Positions 49,720 to 61,199 of a DNA stretch of 64,000 nucleotides are shown here, in pieces (position 1 is the stretch's first letter; each line of letters begins with the position of its first letter). Source of the DNA: Polytrichum commune. Lineage: Eukaryota > Streptophyta > Polytrichopsida > Polytrichales > Polytrichaceae. The notes below the pieces were generated by a model. The model was not told the origin of the DNA and did not search any database. It was given only the letters and a program-made list of their open reading frames with translations. Made by a program: the position numbers and the translations under genes. The DNA lies in contig OX485803.1 of assembly GCA_950295325.1 (NCBI GenBank), positions 1,924,001 through 1,988,000 on the forward strand, read 5' to 3'.

Positions 49720-51240
49720 TTCAACATGTCTTTTGGTACATGGAGATGGTTGTTATGCATACAACACCTTCCATGTTTGGTAAGTTTTTTATCCATGTTT
49801 CATAAATCAAGTGTGTAGATCTAAATGAAGAAAATTATACATGAGGTTGTTGAGGGTAAAACTTATTTTGGCAAATCAAGAGGTGCTAAAATGTGTTTGT
49901 CCCTCAACGAACCAAGATATGTTGCTCTTCATTCAAATTTGAACACATTACCTCAAAGCATGCACCACATCTAGAAAGAAATAATTGACATTGAAAGCAA
50001 GAAAAAATAGTGGAATATCATAAGGGGACCAAAGTCCCAACAAAAAGGATGCGGACAATCACGATGCGGCATCACATTGAATCTTGACATTCCCATTGAA
50101 TTTTGACAGTCCCCACTCAAAACAATAATCGTGCTAGTGAGGGTCCAACCTGAAACTGAAATGAAGAATCGAAGTGTGAAGGAACCTTGAATCAAGTTTG
50201 TTCTTAAAAATAAATAAATATAATAAAAAGAACCTACAAAACTAAAACTAAATGTCTTAGCACCGAAACACTTTCTTTTCCTTTTTTTTTAACTTTTCTC
50301 AACTTTTATTATTCAAGATATGAATAGGAGTTAGACAATTCCTAGTGGATGGATGCTATTCATTGGAGCTAGACAACTCTCATTGAATAAATCTAATTGG
50401 AATTAGACATTTCCAATTAGAGGATTGTGATTGAGCCAAAAGATAATAAAGGATCATGCAATGAAATGATCTATGTATATAGGTAAGGACGCATCAATTT
50501 AAATTTAGTAAGCCTTGAGATTTCTAAAAGTATCTCTTGAATACTATGGATAAAGATGGATAAGACTAGGAGTGCCTTGGGGTTATAAGAGAGAGCTCGG
50601 GGGAGGAGAGATGATCATCTTGTGTCTCTCCTATGATCAGATGGTTTGAGCTCATAGCAATCACAATATCATGTATAAGTTGTGAAGCTTTTTGTAATGT
50701 AAAAAGTTCAAAAGTTCTCAATATTGGTGTCTCATGTGCGTTCATGCTTTTAGTATTTTTGCGCAAAAGAGGAATGTGACAAACTCATATTCCTGAATTG
50801 ACAAATTTAGTGACCTTCGCATTTTCACCACAATTCATATGAAACTATGGGAATATGTTACTCTGAGGTGTTGTCCACGGGTATATTGATCGCCCAAGGA
50901 ATATGAGCTCAAGAAGCAATTTTTTTTCAATAAGATTGCCTCCAAACAAACTTGACATGAAAGACAACAAGGACAAGGTTTACTCACAGCGGTCAAACCA
51001 AATGTGAAAGGGAAACAAAATTGTGACACAAAGACCGACGAGGTTCAACTAACACATGCATTTTAAGCTGATGTTATTGCACCCACTCCTAGTTATTTTG
51101 CACCCACGCCTAGTTATTAAGAAAATAATATATTCAAGCCTTGCCCATTTCTAGTTCTTTGTGCTCTCGACATGTGCCAAAAACCATTGTAAGTAGTATT
51201 TCGCTTTCAAGGCTAATTTCTAATTCTAGAAGACATCAAT
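49720..51240. other. No gene seen; partner copy of the intron repeat
   Basis: 49,715-50,030 is the paralogue of the repeat inside the kinase gene's last intron. The rest is AT-rich without supported features. Confidence 0.5.
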
Positions 51241-51246
51241 ACCAAC

Positions 51247-52487
51247 AATGATAGACAATGGTGGTGATGATGAGAACCCGTTAATATTCAAATATTCAGA
51301 TTTGTGAATAAGGTAGGTCCATTGAACGTTGAGATTACTTCTATTATTTGAAGATTATGTTGTTGTTGCCAAATGGATTGTACGTGAATGTATTGCCTTG
51401 ATGTTTTATTCATTTGTGGAGTTAAGGTGCAAGAGAAAGGTTTCTTGGAGGCTTGTACCTTTGGAGGGTTTAATTTAATTATTATAGATTTGCTAAAAGG
51501 TCTTCGTGTGCCTAATGTTTTATCTCCTCCAAATATAATTCATGCTTGGAACGACAACAAGAGGAAGAACATTGATGCTTTATTCGAGTTTCTTTTCACA
51601 TATCTCACCAACGATGATGGCCCCTTGTTTCTATTTGTTTATGAGAAGAAAAATATTGGTGATGATGTGAGGATATTTGCAAACTCCAATGATTTTGTGG
51701 TGGGGACAATTTTTGGCTTTCAAATTATTGTCATTGTGTTCCTTAATTGACACATCATTGACGTTACAACTTAAATTCTATGACGTATTCTTACTTTATT
51801 TCCTCTTTCTTCATCGTCTTGCAATGTTGATTTGGACTTTGTCATCCCCCATTAAATGCTAGTTTATGATGCATTGTTTTTGCATCATGTTGTTTCTCCG
51901 TTCAAATTCCAAGTTGGGGTTTGTTTTCTAAAAGAAAGGTGCAATGCGTGAGGTGGATGTGGAGCCCTTGGAAGCGTGCTCCAATCTTACACATGCAAGC
52001 ACGCTACTTATGAATAGAAAATGCCAGGGAGAGGTGGTAGAGAGAAATATTCCAAATCGATTAAAATCCTCGACGAGGCTTTATCAACTCGTGCATCGGT
52101 TGTCCTTGATGCTTTTGCATCTACATGTTTAAATTTCTCATACTATCAATGTGTTTCAAACTCAATGATTTCAACGTAGTATTTTACTTGGCTTTTGCAA
52201 AATTAATGAACTCTCAACGTTCTATCATGTGTTTATTCATGATTGCATATGTAGTGGTTGACATCTAGTCGTGTACGAGGAACATTCGACATGTTTGATG
52301 CCATCTTATCAACATTATGTGATACAATATGAACTCCCAATTCAGGTGGATTTCTGGTAGATAATGGCTCTATCAATTCTGAAGAGCATGTTAAGAAGGT
52401 GGCGAGAAAAAAGAAGGTACATAAGTTAAGCATTTATGCAAATATTTTTGCCAACTTGACATCTGATGCTCGAGAAGTGCACACTTG
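51247..52487 (+). pseudogene. Decayed DNA methylase-like (N4/N6 amino-methyltransferase, beta-class order) coding relic
   Basis: One frame stays protein-like from 51,388 to about 52,135, broken by stops, with further protein-like reading at 52,267-52,487. A separate upstream piece starts at 51,247. Near 51,478 the frame reads FNLIIIDLLKGL, which fits methylase motif IV (hydrophobic-D-P-P-x) with both prolines now leucine. It is followed by ALFEFLFTY...GPLFLFVYEKK, a strand-helix pattern typical of this fold. About 570 bases on, the same frame reads GREKYSKSIKILDEAL, then SVVLDAFAST at 52,096-52,125. This matches the K-P-x-x-L helix and motif I (VVLDxFxGxG), with the glycines lost. Motif IV before motif I is the beta-class order. 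The tail GGFLVDNGSIN...KKVARKKKV is also protein-like. It is not functional (many in-frame stops). Assignment rests on motifs only. Confidence 0.45.
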
Positions 52488-52489
52488 AA

Positions 52490-53640
52490 GTCTAAGCTTT
52501 GTAATTCCGTTTTGCATAAAAGCAAATTACAAAAAGATTTATTCTTCCGAGTTCCATGGTTTTGCCTCCATATGTAAAGAGTGTTGTATAAATCATGGCA
52601 AAGACAACAACGCCAATTGCTTACCATAGGTTTAAACAAGTTGATCATTACATATACATAGATGATGAGGCGGAGTAGTGTTATTATTTGGATACTTAGT
52701 TTGGTTTCATTTATGGCTAGTCTATGGTTACTTTGTCTAAGTGTGTGTGGTGAGGTTTTGATTTTTGTTTTTAACAAAACGGGCATTGTGTTGTGTGAAT
52801 AATTGACATTTTCACCATTGTCTTTGCCATATGTTTTAAAAAAAAAACATTTGTACAAATTTTCTTGCAATTAATATGCTCAAATGCCACAATTCCAAGA
52901 ACGTATGTTGGCATGTGTTGGCAATTTATGCTGAGCCTTTAACCATAGTTACATGTCCACTTTGGTATTGAATAACTTGATACCATCCATTATGTTGCTA
53001 CATATCCACAGTTATAGGACAAAAGTGCATGTATTATCAACAAAAACTGAATAAAATAAAAATTCCTCACCGCTTACAAGTTTTTTCTCAACGTTAATTG
53101 TTCATATGATAGTGCTCCTCCTCTCGATATAAAAATTTGTGAATTGCTAAACAATATGGTATACACTATTAGTGTAGTATCTCAAGTAGTGTGGATTGTT
53201 AAAAAAAGTACACAACCACTTTGCTTTGGGATAATGTGTTAACCACCACACTATCAAAGTTTGAAAACAAATGTAGTGTGTTTAAGAAGTTGTTACACCA
53301 AATGTATAATTTAAAGTGGCATTATATTTAATATGCTACATATTTATTGTGGGCCATATTAACAATCATTAATTTTCAAAGTTGATGCATTGTCTTGTTG
53401 CAAGTTATTGGAGTGTCTCTTGCCATATTGTCAATGCCATATTGTCTCAAATTTTAACGACCCACATTAATCTACGATCATGGCACATCATGCTATCCAC
53501 GACAATAAACATTACTTAGGAAAGATGCCATTGCCAAAATGATGGCTCCACAATTATAAGACAATGTTCATTGTTGATGATAAATAGTGTGATATACACT
53601 AAATATAGTGTATAATGTAGGTGCTCAAAATATTGTGCCC
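52490..53640. other. No gene seen
   Basis: AT-rich. Words such as ATAGTGTGATATACACTAA and TAGTGTATAATGT recur near 53,150-53,290, 53,585-53,635 and 54,485-54,545, suggesting fragments of one small repeat. Confidence 0.45.
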
Positions 53641-53648
53641 CCAATACT

Positions 53649-53957
53649 TTCACCGAGTGTAAACACTTGTGGCATCTTCTTACGGACTCCCTACCTAAGG
53701 ATTACAATTGGTTCTCTAGAGGGGACTTGATATGACTAAGAGGATGCAAGATTGTGGAAGAGCAATCAATGACCTTGAAAGATTTACACGTAATGGGGCT
53801 ACTTAATGTGTTTCATGTTCATGATACCTTTATTCACCAAGGGGGCCTCCACTTTTCAAGAAACAATGGGCAAAAAGGGAAGGCAAGAAGATTGACTACA
53901 TTAGATAGATTTTACATTCCATCTAACATAGGACAAGAAATCCGTCATGCATATTAA
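53649..53957 (+). pseudogene. LINE (non-LTR retrotransposon) endonuclease-domain fragment, frameshifted
   Basis: Reading HLWHLLTDSLPKDYNWFSRGD, then after a frame change DMTKRMQDCGRAIND, then back to GLLNVFHVHDTF...GGLHFS...ARRLTTLDRFYIP. This follows the endonuclease/exonuclease/phosphatase fold as found in plant LINEs: the W-x-x-x-GDFN-M motif, then D-x-F/GLHFSW, then RLDRFYI. It has at least two frameshifts and no reverse transcriptase nearby, so it is a dead fragment. Confidence 0.6.
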
Positions 53958-53959
53958 GG

Positions 53960-55710
53960 GCATGTTCACAAATTGTACTTCAAACGCAAACACAAAGGGG
54001 TCTTAAATCGGGTAACACTATTTTAGAGGGGAGTAGTCTCATTATATGTCCCACAAGCTCACTCCATATGAGCTTCATAAGCAGTGGGTCCCGTGATCAA
54101 AACAAATATCTTATAATACACAAGGCTTAACATAGAAATAATTAAAGCTAAGATTCTATTTGGTCAAAGATTGTGAGGTATTAATAGTTTATTCTCTTAT
54201 AAAAGAGTTGAAAGTTGGGTTGCAATGAACCCAAGCTATTCCGACCCAAGAGAGCATTATGGGCCCCACCAACGGTACAATAGCCGTTGGACTTGACGCG
54301 TGGGTCCAACTCCCAGGCTAAACCTGACGTTGTCCTGTTGCGGGGCCCTCTATTGATAACGAGCGAACATGCTCTTATACCTCATTTAGGAGCAACTCTT
54401 CGATATAGATTGGAATTGCTTTGACAACAAGGTTATAAACAATCATAATATTTTGATGTCCATTGTCGAAATGGGGGAGTGTTAAATAGTGCGATCCACA
54501 CTAAAATCTAATATATAGTGTATGCTGCTCAAATAGTGTGCCACAAATACACACAATGATTTTAAATAACACCAACATATTAGTTCAAAACACATAATTA
54601 ATTTCTGCCATGTGGGACAGTGGATTCAACCAACTTGGGTGATTTGAAGTTAGGGCCACTTCACACACAAGCCAGGAGCCCAAAAGAAAGTGTCCAAAGG
54701 CCGTCTCAAGACACTTCCAAAATCACATAGTGTGGTCACGGACCCTCAAGTGTAGTGTGAAGTCATATGCGAACAGGCCCTCAACCAAATGCTATTTCAA
54801 CAAATTTCTATTCATACGGGCCCTCACACATGATAAAATAGATTAAATCAACAGTTGTGAGCGTTCGGAGTGCCATGATCTCCCAGTTTGTGTTAAGCCT
54901 ACCTCTAAGAGATGGTTTATGAAAACATACCAAGTAACCATAAAACATGATCCATTCGATGCCATGTAGGAATCCATGTAGACTTTACATCCATCTTGCA
55001 TTCACTTACTCCGTTGGTCCCCTCAAGCGTAGCATGAAGCGAACTTGGACCGGCTCCGCCTTTTCCACCAATGAGAGTGCTTGAATTGTGATAGTCACGG
55101 GCTTGCAGTCTCGCGTGTGAAGTGGCCCTTAGACTCGGCTTGCCTCGGTGCTGGAGACGAAGATCCAAACGGGCATATACTAACTTATACTCGCTGCCTC
55201 ATAAAGCTTACTATTAAGCGACACTACAAGAATGATGCCATCTTCCTAATTTGCAAAACGGATCATGTGTTTGGGTTTTTCCCAATGGAAGGCTCATCAC
55301 TTGCGGCCGAATCATCCAACATGTCTAACTTAATTAACCACACCCTTGTGGACCCCGGGTTTATTTTAACCATGGTTATCCACACAATGGGGACATCTTA
55401 AAGGTCCCGAAAGCATATTACACCCCCCGCCCATCCCTCGGAACCCAACATCAACGGGCCCTCACCCACCATGGCCATTCCTAGCCCCACCAACGAAGCA
55501 CCTTCCAAGAAGGTGAGGTGAGCCACCTCTTTGATGCCACACGTGGGTATGAAGTGCTTTGTAAGAGTGGCCCCGCCCACACCGCCGCTTAAGTGGAGTT
55601 ATATTAAGTTGGTTTGAAGTTTTGCGGCTTAGCTAGCAATAGCTAAGGATAACATAATTGGCCTTGTCTTCTCTCTCCTTAAGCGCCCGTGGGAGGTGTT
55701 TGACCTGATT
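53960..55710. other. No gene seen
   Basis: Repeat fragments in the first part. A GC-richer patch at about 54,980-55,600 has short frames on both strands (83 codons minus at 54,917; 106 codons plus at 55,081), not recognised. Confidence 0.45.
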
Positions 55711-55714
55711 AGAC

Positions 55715-56470
55715 TACATCATTTATGGTATGTAGTGTCACATGTATATTAATGCCACTTATCCTATTGTGAGGCGTATATTAGGTATACTAATAATCAA
55801 CATCTTCACCATTAGTGTCACCTCATGACAATTGGCGTTCAAGTGCGCTTACTAATATCTTGGCATGAGTATGTTTAATAATGTTTATGTAGTGTGTGCC
55901 TATGTTACACAATGGTCTACAAGTTGACTAAACTGCACACGAATGGCACTTGGCATTATTATGCTCAAGAATGTCTTCCTCTTGCATACTAAAATATGAA
56001 CACATGACACATGCCATTAGAATGCTCAATAATATATTCCCCTTTGCATATTAGAACCCATAACTATCATCTCAAGTATCCCAATGTGTTACGGTAAATT
56101 TCATAGCATTAATAAATTTTCACTTTTAAAAGTTACTTATGTTGATGAATAATACCATATTGGCAATTAGCGGACGTGACCTTCGAGACTATGATCGGGG
56201 AGAACCGACAATTAGTTAGAGATGAACCGGTTGAGTTTGAGAAATAACCGGTTGAAGTTCAAGAGTGCATGAAAATTACCGATCAAATTAGAGGAATTTA
56301 TAGAATATTCCCAATTTAATAAAGGAAAACCGGAGGATATCAACATGTAACTGGTTGGACTTGCAAACACTAGGATCTCAACCGATTATGCCCAAAAATC
56401 TCCCCGATCACTGCTTTGAGACCTCTAGGTATCTAGTTAGGCCCTTTCGCAAATAATGTACATGACACTA
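55715..56470 (-). mobile_element. TIR element family G, copy 2, containing a nested hAT-like MITE
   Basis: Reverse copy of 5955-6480. Its ends carry inverted ATGGTATGTAGTGTCA and TGACACTAAATACCAT. It is interrupted by the 225-bp MITE at 56,189-56,413. Shared internal blocks include GAACGCCA, GCCAAGATATTAG and AATGTCTTCCTCTTGCATAC (complement). Confidence 0.65.
56189..56413 (+). mobile_element. hAT-like MITE, copy 2 (nested)
   Basis: 225 bp, starting CTATGATCGGGGAGA and ending with the complement of CAGTGATCGGGGAGA. The 8-bp flanks CTTCGAGA (56,181-56,188) and CTTTGAGA (56,414-56,421) match 7 of 8. The empty site exists in the related repeat near 6020. The 8-bp duplication plus CA(A/G)TG-like ends fit the hAT superfamily. 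Confidence 0.8.
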
Positions 56471-56479
56471 AATACCATA

Positions 56480-57745
56480 AATAATGCAATTTAATTAATT
56501 GGCAATATGGCCACACATATAAATTTTTGATGATAGTTACGTTTACAATTCTCTTTATCACTCTTTAGCATTGGTTACCCCTAATGAGTGGTGTGGGCCA
56601 TGCTCTACAATATGTATGTCTTAATATGTTGTCACTCTGAATCTGAATCAAACACCTATTTTTTGGATGGCATATGAGAGACACCCATGAGGGTGGTTGG
56701 GGTCACCCTTTTGTCAAGGCACTACCTTCTTGCCTATTACTTCTTTCAAAAAATTGTATTAAGAATCGTCCAATTTCTCAAAACACTCATTTCCAAGTGT
56801 AGAAAAAAAAATACAACGTGTGAATTAAACCTCTACAATGTTGTTGTGATGTGAACTTTTGCATGTCACGACACGATTGGCATATTGATCACCAAAATAA
56901 TTTGTTGAAGTTCGATGCCAATTATCATTGCTATCTTTAGAAAGTTGGGCAATAACCCAAAGCAAACGTACTCCAAAGATGGCACTCAAGTTCACTATGA
57001 GAGACACCCATCATATGGTCGTTAAACTTTGACCACCTCTAGTAGATGCATATGAAGTCCAAATATGGAAGTTCAAGTTCTCAAATGTGTGCTTTCCAAT
57101 TTTGTTCATGTGTGTATACTTTAATCCAAGGTCCACATGTATCCTATCATCCACATCTAGAAAAGAAAAAAAATTCAATAGTTGTCCCATCTTCATAACT
57201 TCAACATTGAACTTATCGAATCTTCTCATTGTTATGATGAAATGATGAATTTTTGTTCTCCACCTTCATTATGAAAGTGGCTTTCACATGCAAGTGGCCA
57301 ATCAAAACAAATGTTAATGATAGTAAACTTAAATGCCCTCGACATCAAGGGTGGTATGAAAGTTCCAAGTTTCATTTGAATGCACCTGGGCCAATAAAAG
57401 GTTAAGGCCCACCCCACTCATAAGAGGCTAACTTAGACTACTTTAAGCTTACCCTAAGACGACTCGGGAGGAGATTGCAACCTTGTCCATTAAATCCATC
57501 AACTACTTACAGTAGACGCTTCTCTAGCTTGACAAAGTAGATCTTATTCTCCTAAAAATTTCCCATGTATTACATCAATTTTGGACACTTGAGTCCAACG
57601 TGGGAAACAAACTCCAACAATAAGTTAGTAACCCTCTAGTATTCTATATACCCTATATACACACACTCAAAGTGAGTCCCTACAAACTATTCATGTGTAA
57701 TATCAAGTTTGGGACAAATTAACCAATAAACGGTGGGGACCCTCA
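56480..57745. other. No gene seen
   Basis: AT-rich. Frames at 56,825-57,417 (minus) are short and not recognised. Confidence 0.45.
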
Positions 57746-57748
57746 TAA

Positions 57749-57976
57749 AACTACACTCAATATGATATTTAATGTCACTTACTATTTGGATTTATAAAAT
57801 GCTATACATTTTTAATGTTGATGCAATATTTTACTAAGTAAATTATTTAATGTTCTATAATGTCCAAACAACCAATTTAACATTTTGTTGGTAGAAAATG
57901 ACATATACAATAAAAAGATATAGCATTGCGTAATTTCAAGTAGTAAGTGACATTGAATATCATATTTAGTGTAGTT
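57749..57976. mobile_element. 228-bp palindromic MITE
   Basis: The left arm AACTACACTCAATATGATAT and the complement of the right arm AACTACACTAAATATGATAT continue to pair with scattered mismatches for about 60 bases, to near TGCTATA. No coding capacity. Confidence 0.7.
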
Positions 57977-58219
57977 CAACTAATTCTTACTCACCCTCGA
58001 GAAGTGCAACCACACTACTCATCATCGAACCACGTTGTTCATTTCTAAGCAATGGGTGGCAATTAGAGGTCCCTTCTCTAATAGGGGAAGGTTGAGTGTA
58101 GGCTTAGTAGGAACCCTCGAATATTGCATGGAGATTCTAATAGTGACATGCCATGCATGTCCCAAGTCACATACAATCGACATGCAAGCGAACTTGCAAC
58201 TTTCTCAAGCTATATTTTG

Positions 58220-58350
58220 TAACCATTTTGGTAAGAGAAGCCTAGGATAAGCCCATCTATTAAATTTCCTTCACATAGTGAACAATTCTCAAGTTGAGTA
58301 AGGTTTACTTTGTGAAGATACCCCAACATAAAATGGGACATGATGCTTCC
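58220..58350. repeat. Dispersed repeat family E, copy 2
   Basis: Same block order as 31,035-31,165 (TTTTGGTAAGAGAA, CATAGTGAACAATTCTCAAG, ACTTTGTGAAGAT, CCCCAACA, ATGATGCTTCC). The palindrome has decayed. It lies just left of hAT-like MITE copy 3. Confidence 0.6.
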
Positions 58351-58370
58351 AAATTTTCATGAGTTTGGGT

Positions 58371-58599
58371 CATTGCTCGGGAAGAACTGGCAATTAGTTT
58401 ACAGATGAATTGGTTAAGTTTGAAAAATAACAAGTTGAAATTCGAGACTTCAAGAGAATTACCAATCATTTTAGAAGAATCCATAGAAGAAGATGCCTCA
58501 AATGAATGAAGCAAAAGCGAAAGATGTGAACATGTAACAGGTTGGATTTAGAATCACTAGGATCTTGACCAACTATGCCCAAAAACTTCCCGGGCATTG
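58371..58599 (+). mobile_element. hAT-like MITE, copy 3
   Basis: 229 bp. Ends CATTGCTCGGGAAG and the complement CAATGCCCGGGAAG. The 8-bp flanks GTTTGGGT (58,363-58,370) and GTTCGGGT (58,600-58,607) match 7 of 8. The core is GAATTGGTTAAGTTTGA...TTACCAATCATTTTAG...TATGCCCAAAAA. Confidence 0.8.
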
Positions 58600-58609
58600 G
58601 TTCGGGTCA

Positions 58610-60450
58610 TGCACCCTAGCGATGAGTAATGTTATGGTGACAAAACGAGAAAGTGTATTAGGATGTACTAATAATGGTGGCCACCTGCAACCTGGATATT
58701 CAACTTTTTCTTGTTGGCAAAAATGGTCCCAACCTTCGTCCAAAGGGCCAAAGTGTGGCCCTTGGGGAAGTAACATTAATTATGTTCTATTGGGGGCCAA
58801 GGTTTGGTGATTTGGTCGGCTTTCTAATCCCTCGAGAACTTTTCTAGAGCCAATTTTCATCAAGGCTTTTGGTCCAAAAGCCTCTCATAATACTTTCCCC
58901 AAGAATCTCACTTGCCTTCACCTCATCAAAAATTCAAGCATCAACTATGAATCCATAGCAAGAAGGATTTGTCAACACAAGTATGTATTTTCAATTGGGT
59001 ATGCATGACATTATTCAGCGGAGTGACCAAGTTATCAGGCTAGGAATACGTCATGTAAGGTGCTAAAGTTGTACCTTACGGATGCTTGTCAGTAAGTATA
59101 TTTAGCCTGAAAAAATGAGTGAGATTTGATCAAAGCATTGTCATTGAATATTATTAAAATGGAATAGTTGATAGTAGTTGAATAATGATATGTGAGCGTG
59201 CAATGCTTTGCCAACTTATCTCAACACTAACCTCTTTTTTTTCTTTTTCTTTTTTTCCCAGGTTCCAATGCGGTGGTTGCAAGTGGTGGGGAAACTCAAT
59301 ATAGCAACTCCATCCATGTTCCCAATCCACTCGCAAACTTGTGTAAAAACAAAAATATACTTAAAGACATGTGGGTGTTATTTGGTTCATTTTTCATGCT
59401 CTCCAACTTCTACCAGCTAGATTTACACAACATCACTTGTTTGATTAGCAAATCTTTGATGAAGCAACAACAAAAATTGGGTTGAAAATTAGACCTCCCT
59501 TGATTTACTTATGGTTATTGGAAGTGCATGTTTGTTGTTTCCTTAAATGAGCTCACAGGTTCTCCCAATTGTGTTTAAAATCGAGTGCGGAGGAGTTAAT
59601 AAATTTGAAGACGTAGTCCAGTCTCTTTTAAACAATGTGTGTTCACCGTGTTTTATTCTTCGATCCTCACCCAACTACACACCAATCAAATGTAAATGTC
59701 CGATCAAGACACGGGGAGGTCACTCCATTGTCAAGTTGAAAACCACGTGCGAACAAAGTTTGCTACCCCTATATTATATGCTATAGATAATTTTAAAAAT
59801 TATGACACTTTTTCCACATATACATATCCATTGATAATATATTTTTTATATATTTTTTTGAAATTTTTAGTCATCTCCATTTTTTCTAGTAAATTTTTTA
59901 GTTCAATTCTACGTCATTCTAGTTAAAAACGGTATGTTTTCTAGAAAAAACAAATTATCAAATTTGGTTATCAATTTTTACTATGTAATAGATACCATGT
60001 ATATTTACTCATAAATGTTTTTTGATAAAAGTTTGACCCATTCTGTTGATGCAACTTAGAAAAAGAAGATTTTTTTTGTTCGCACGTGGTGTTCAACTTG
60101 ACAATGGAATGCACCCCCCGGGGATCAAGAAAAGTAACCAAATGACACCCACATGCCTTATGTTGTGGCCATGTTCCAAGCCACAACGTGTAAAATGCTT
60201 ACATAACGTTCGCATGCACGGTTGGGACCATCCCCATTTTCAACTTGGTACATGTGTATTTCAATGCATGGCTTTGAAGGCATTAGGTCATTGGCTCAAG
60301 CCCTTGATGTTTTTAATTGCCAACCAGAATCGAAAGGTGTATATTGAGTCAACCTTTGCGGAGTTCTAAACATCTAGGGGAGTGCTTGCTAACATGCCAT
60401 GACCTTCAATAAGGTCACGTTTCATCACAATAGCTAAAGGGCTGGTGAAT
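58610..60450. other. No gene seen
   Basis: A strong acceptor-like polypyrimidine tract plus CCCAGG lies at about 59,232-59,263, but no exon follows that I can recognise. A degenerate family B copy may lie at about 59,600-59,710. Confidence 0.4.
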
Positions 60451-60594
60451 GGGGCTCCGAGTCCTAAGTCCCACTCATGTTAGCAAGGTTCAATACGGAG
60501 GCAAAGTCCCAACTTTTGAGCTTCAAGAAACCACTCTACTATGATTTATATACATTAAAGTCAGATCTTGATTATTTTATGCAATAAAAACCAT

Positions 60595-60655
60595 GGGACT
60601 TGTGTTGAGAGTTGGGTCCAGCTTTTTGCTCGACCTAACTCTCAACACAAGTCCC
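60595..60655. repeat. Tight hairpin with 28-base arms
   Basis: Arms 60,595-60,622 and 60,628-60,655 pair at 26 of 28 positions around a TTTTT loop (GGGACTTGTGTTGAGAGTT in the left arm). A wider inverted pair encloses it: AGTCCTAAGTCCCAC at 60,460-60,474 and its exact complement at 60,703-60,717. It is probably part of a foldback element ending near GTGTGAACCGACCCTAAG (60,809-60,826). Confidence 0.75.
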
Positions 60656-60993
60656 GAACCTCACCTCCAAAAAGTGTTGTCATGTAGGCATCCATGTCAT
60701 ACGTGGGACTTAGGACTTGGGACCACGTGTGAAACGATAAGTCCTAACTTCCATGCTCTCAACAGTTGACATTGCATAGATTGACCTCAAGTGACTTGGG
60801 ACCCTGTGTGAACCGACCCTAAGATGAATACGCTTGTGGCCTACAATGGCCAAAATCTTCTAGAACGTAGCACGTGCATTAATTCTAGACTAAAACTATA
60901 GGACAATTGTGCTACATGCTATGGTCCAATACCCACGATTTGAAGCATAATAAGTGCACTCACCTTGCACGTGGTTTTGCTTTACATTACCAC

Positions 60994-61199
60994 CAATGTC
61001 TAGGGAGATTTTTGGGCATAACCAGTCGAGATCCTAATGTTTCCGAGTCCAACATGTTACATGTTGACATCTTTCAAATTTTCTTTATGAATTTGAGGTC
61101 TATTCTCTAAATTCCTCTAAAATGACTGGTAATCTTCTTGAGAATCTTGAACTTCAACCGGTTCATTTGCAACTAACAACCAATTCCCGTTGTTCATTG
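60994..61199 (-). mobile_element. hAT-like MITE, copy 4
   Basis: 206 bp in reverse orientation. Ends CAATGTCTAGGGAGA and the complement of CAATGAACAACGGGAA. Flanks ATTACCAC / ATCACGAC match 6 of 8. The AACCGGTTC and TTTTGGGCATAACCAGTC blocks are as in the other copies. Confidence 0.7.

Noticed and set aside
59232-59263. Textbook 3' splice site (long polypyrimidine tract then CAG)
   Set aside because: No protein-like exon follows and no donor or neighbouring exon could be matched.
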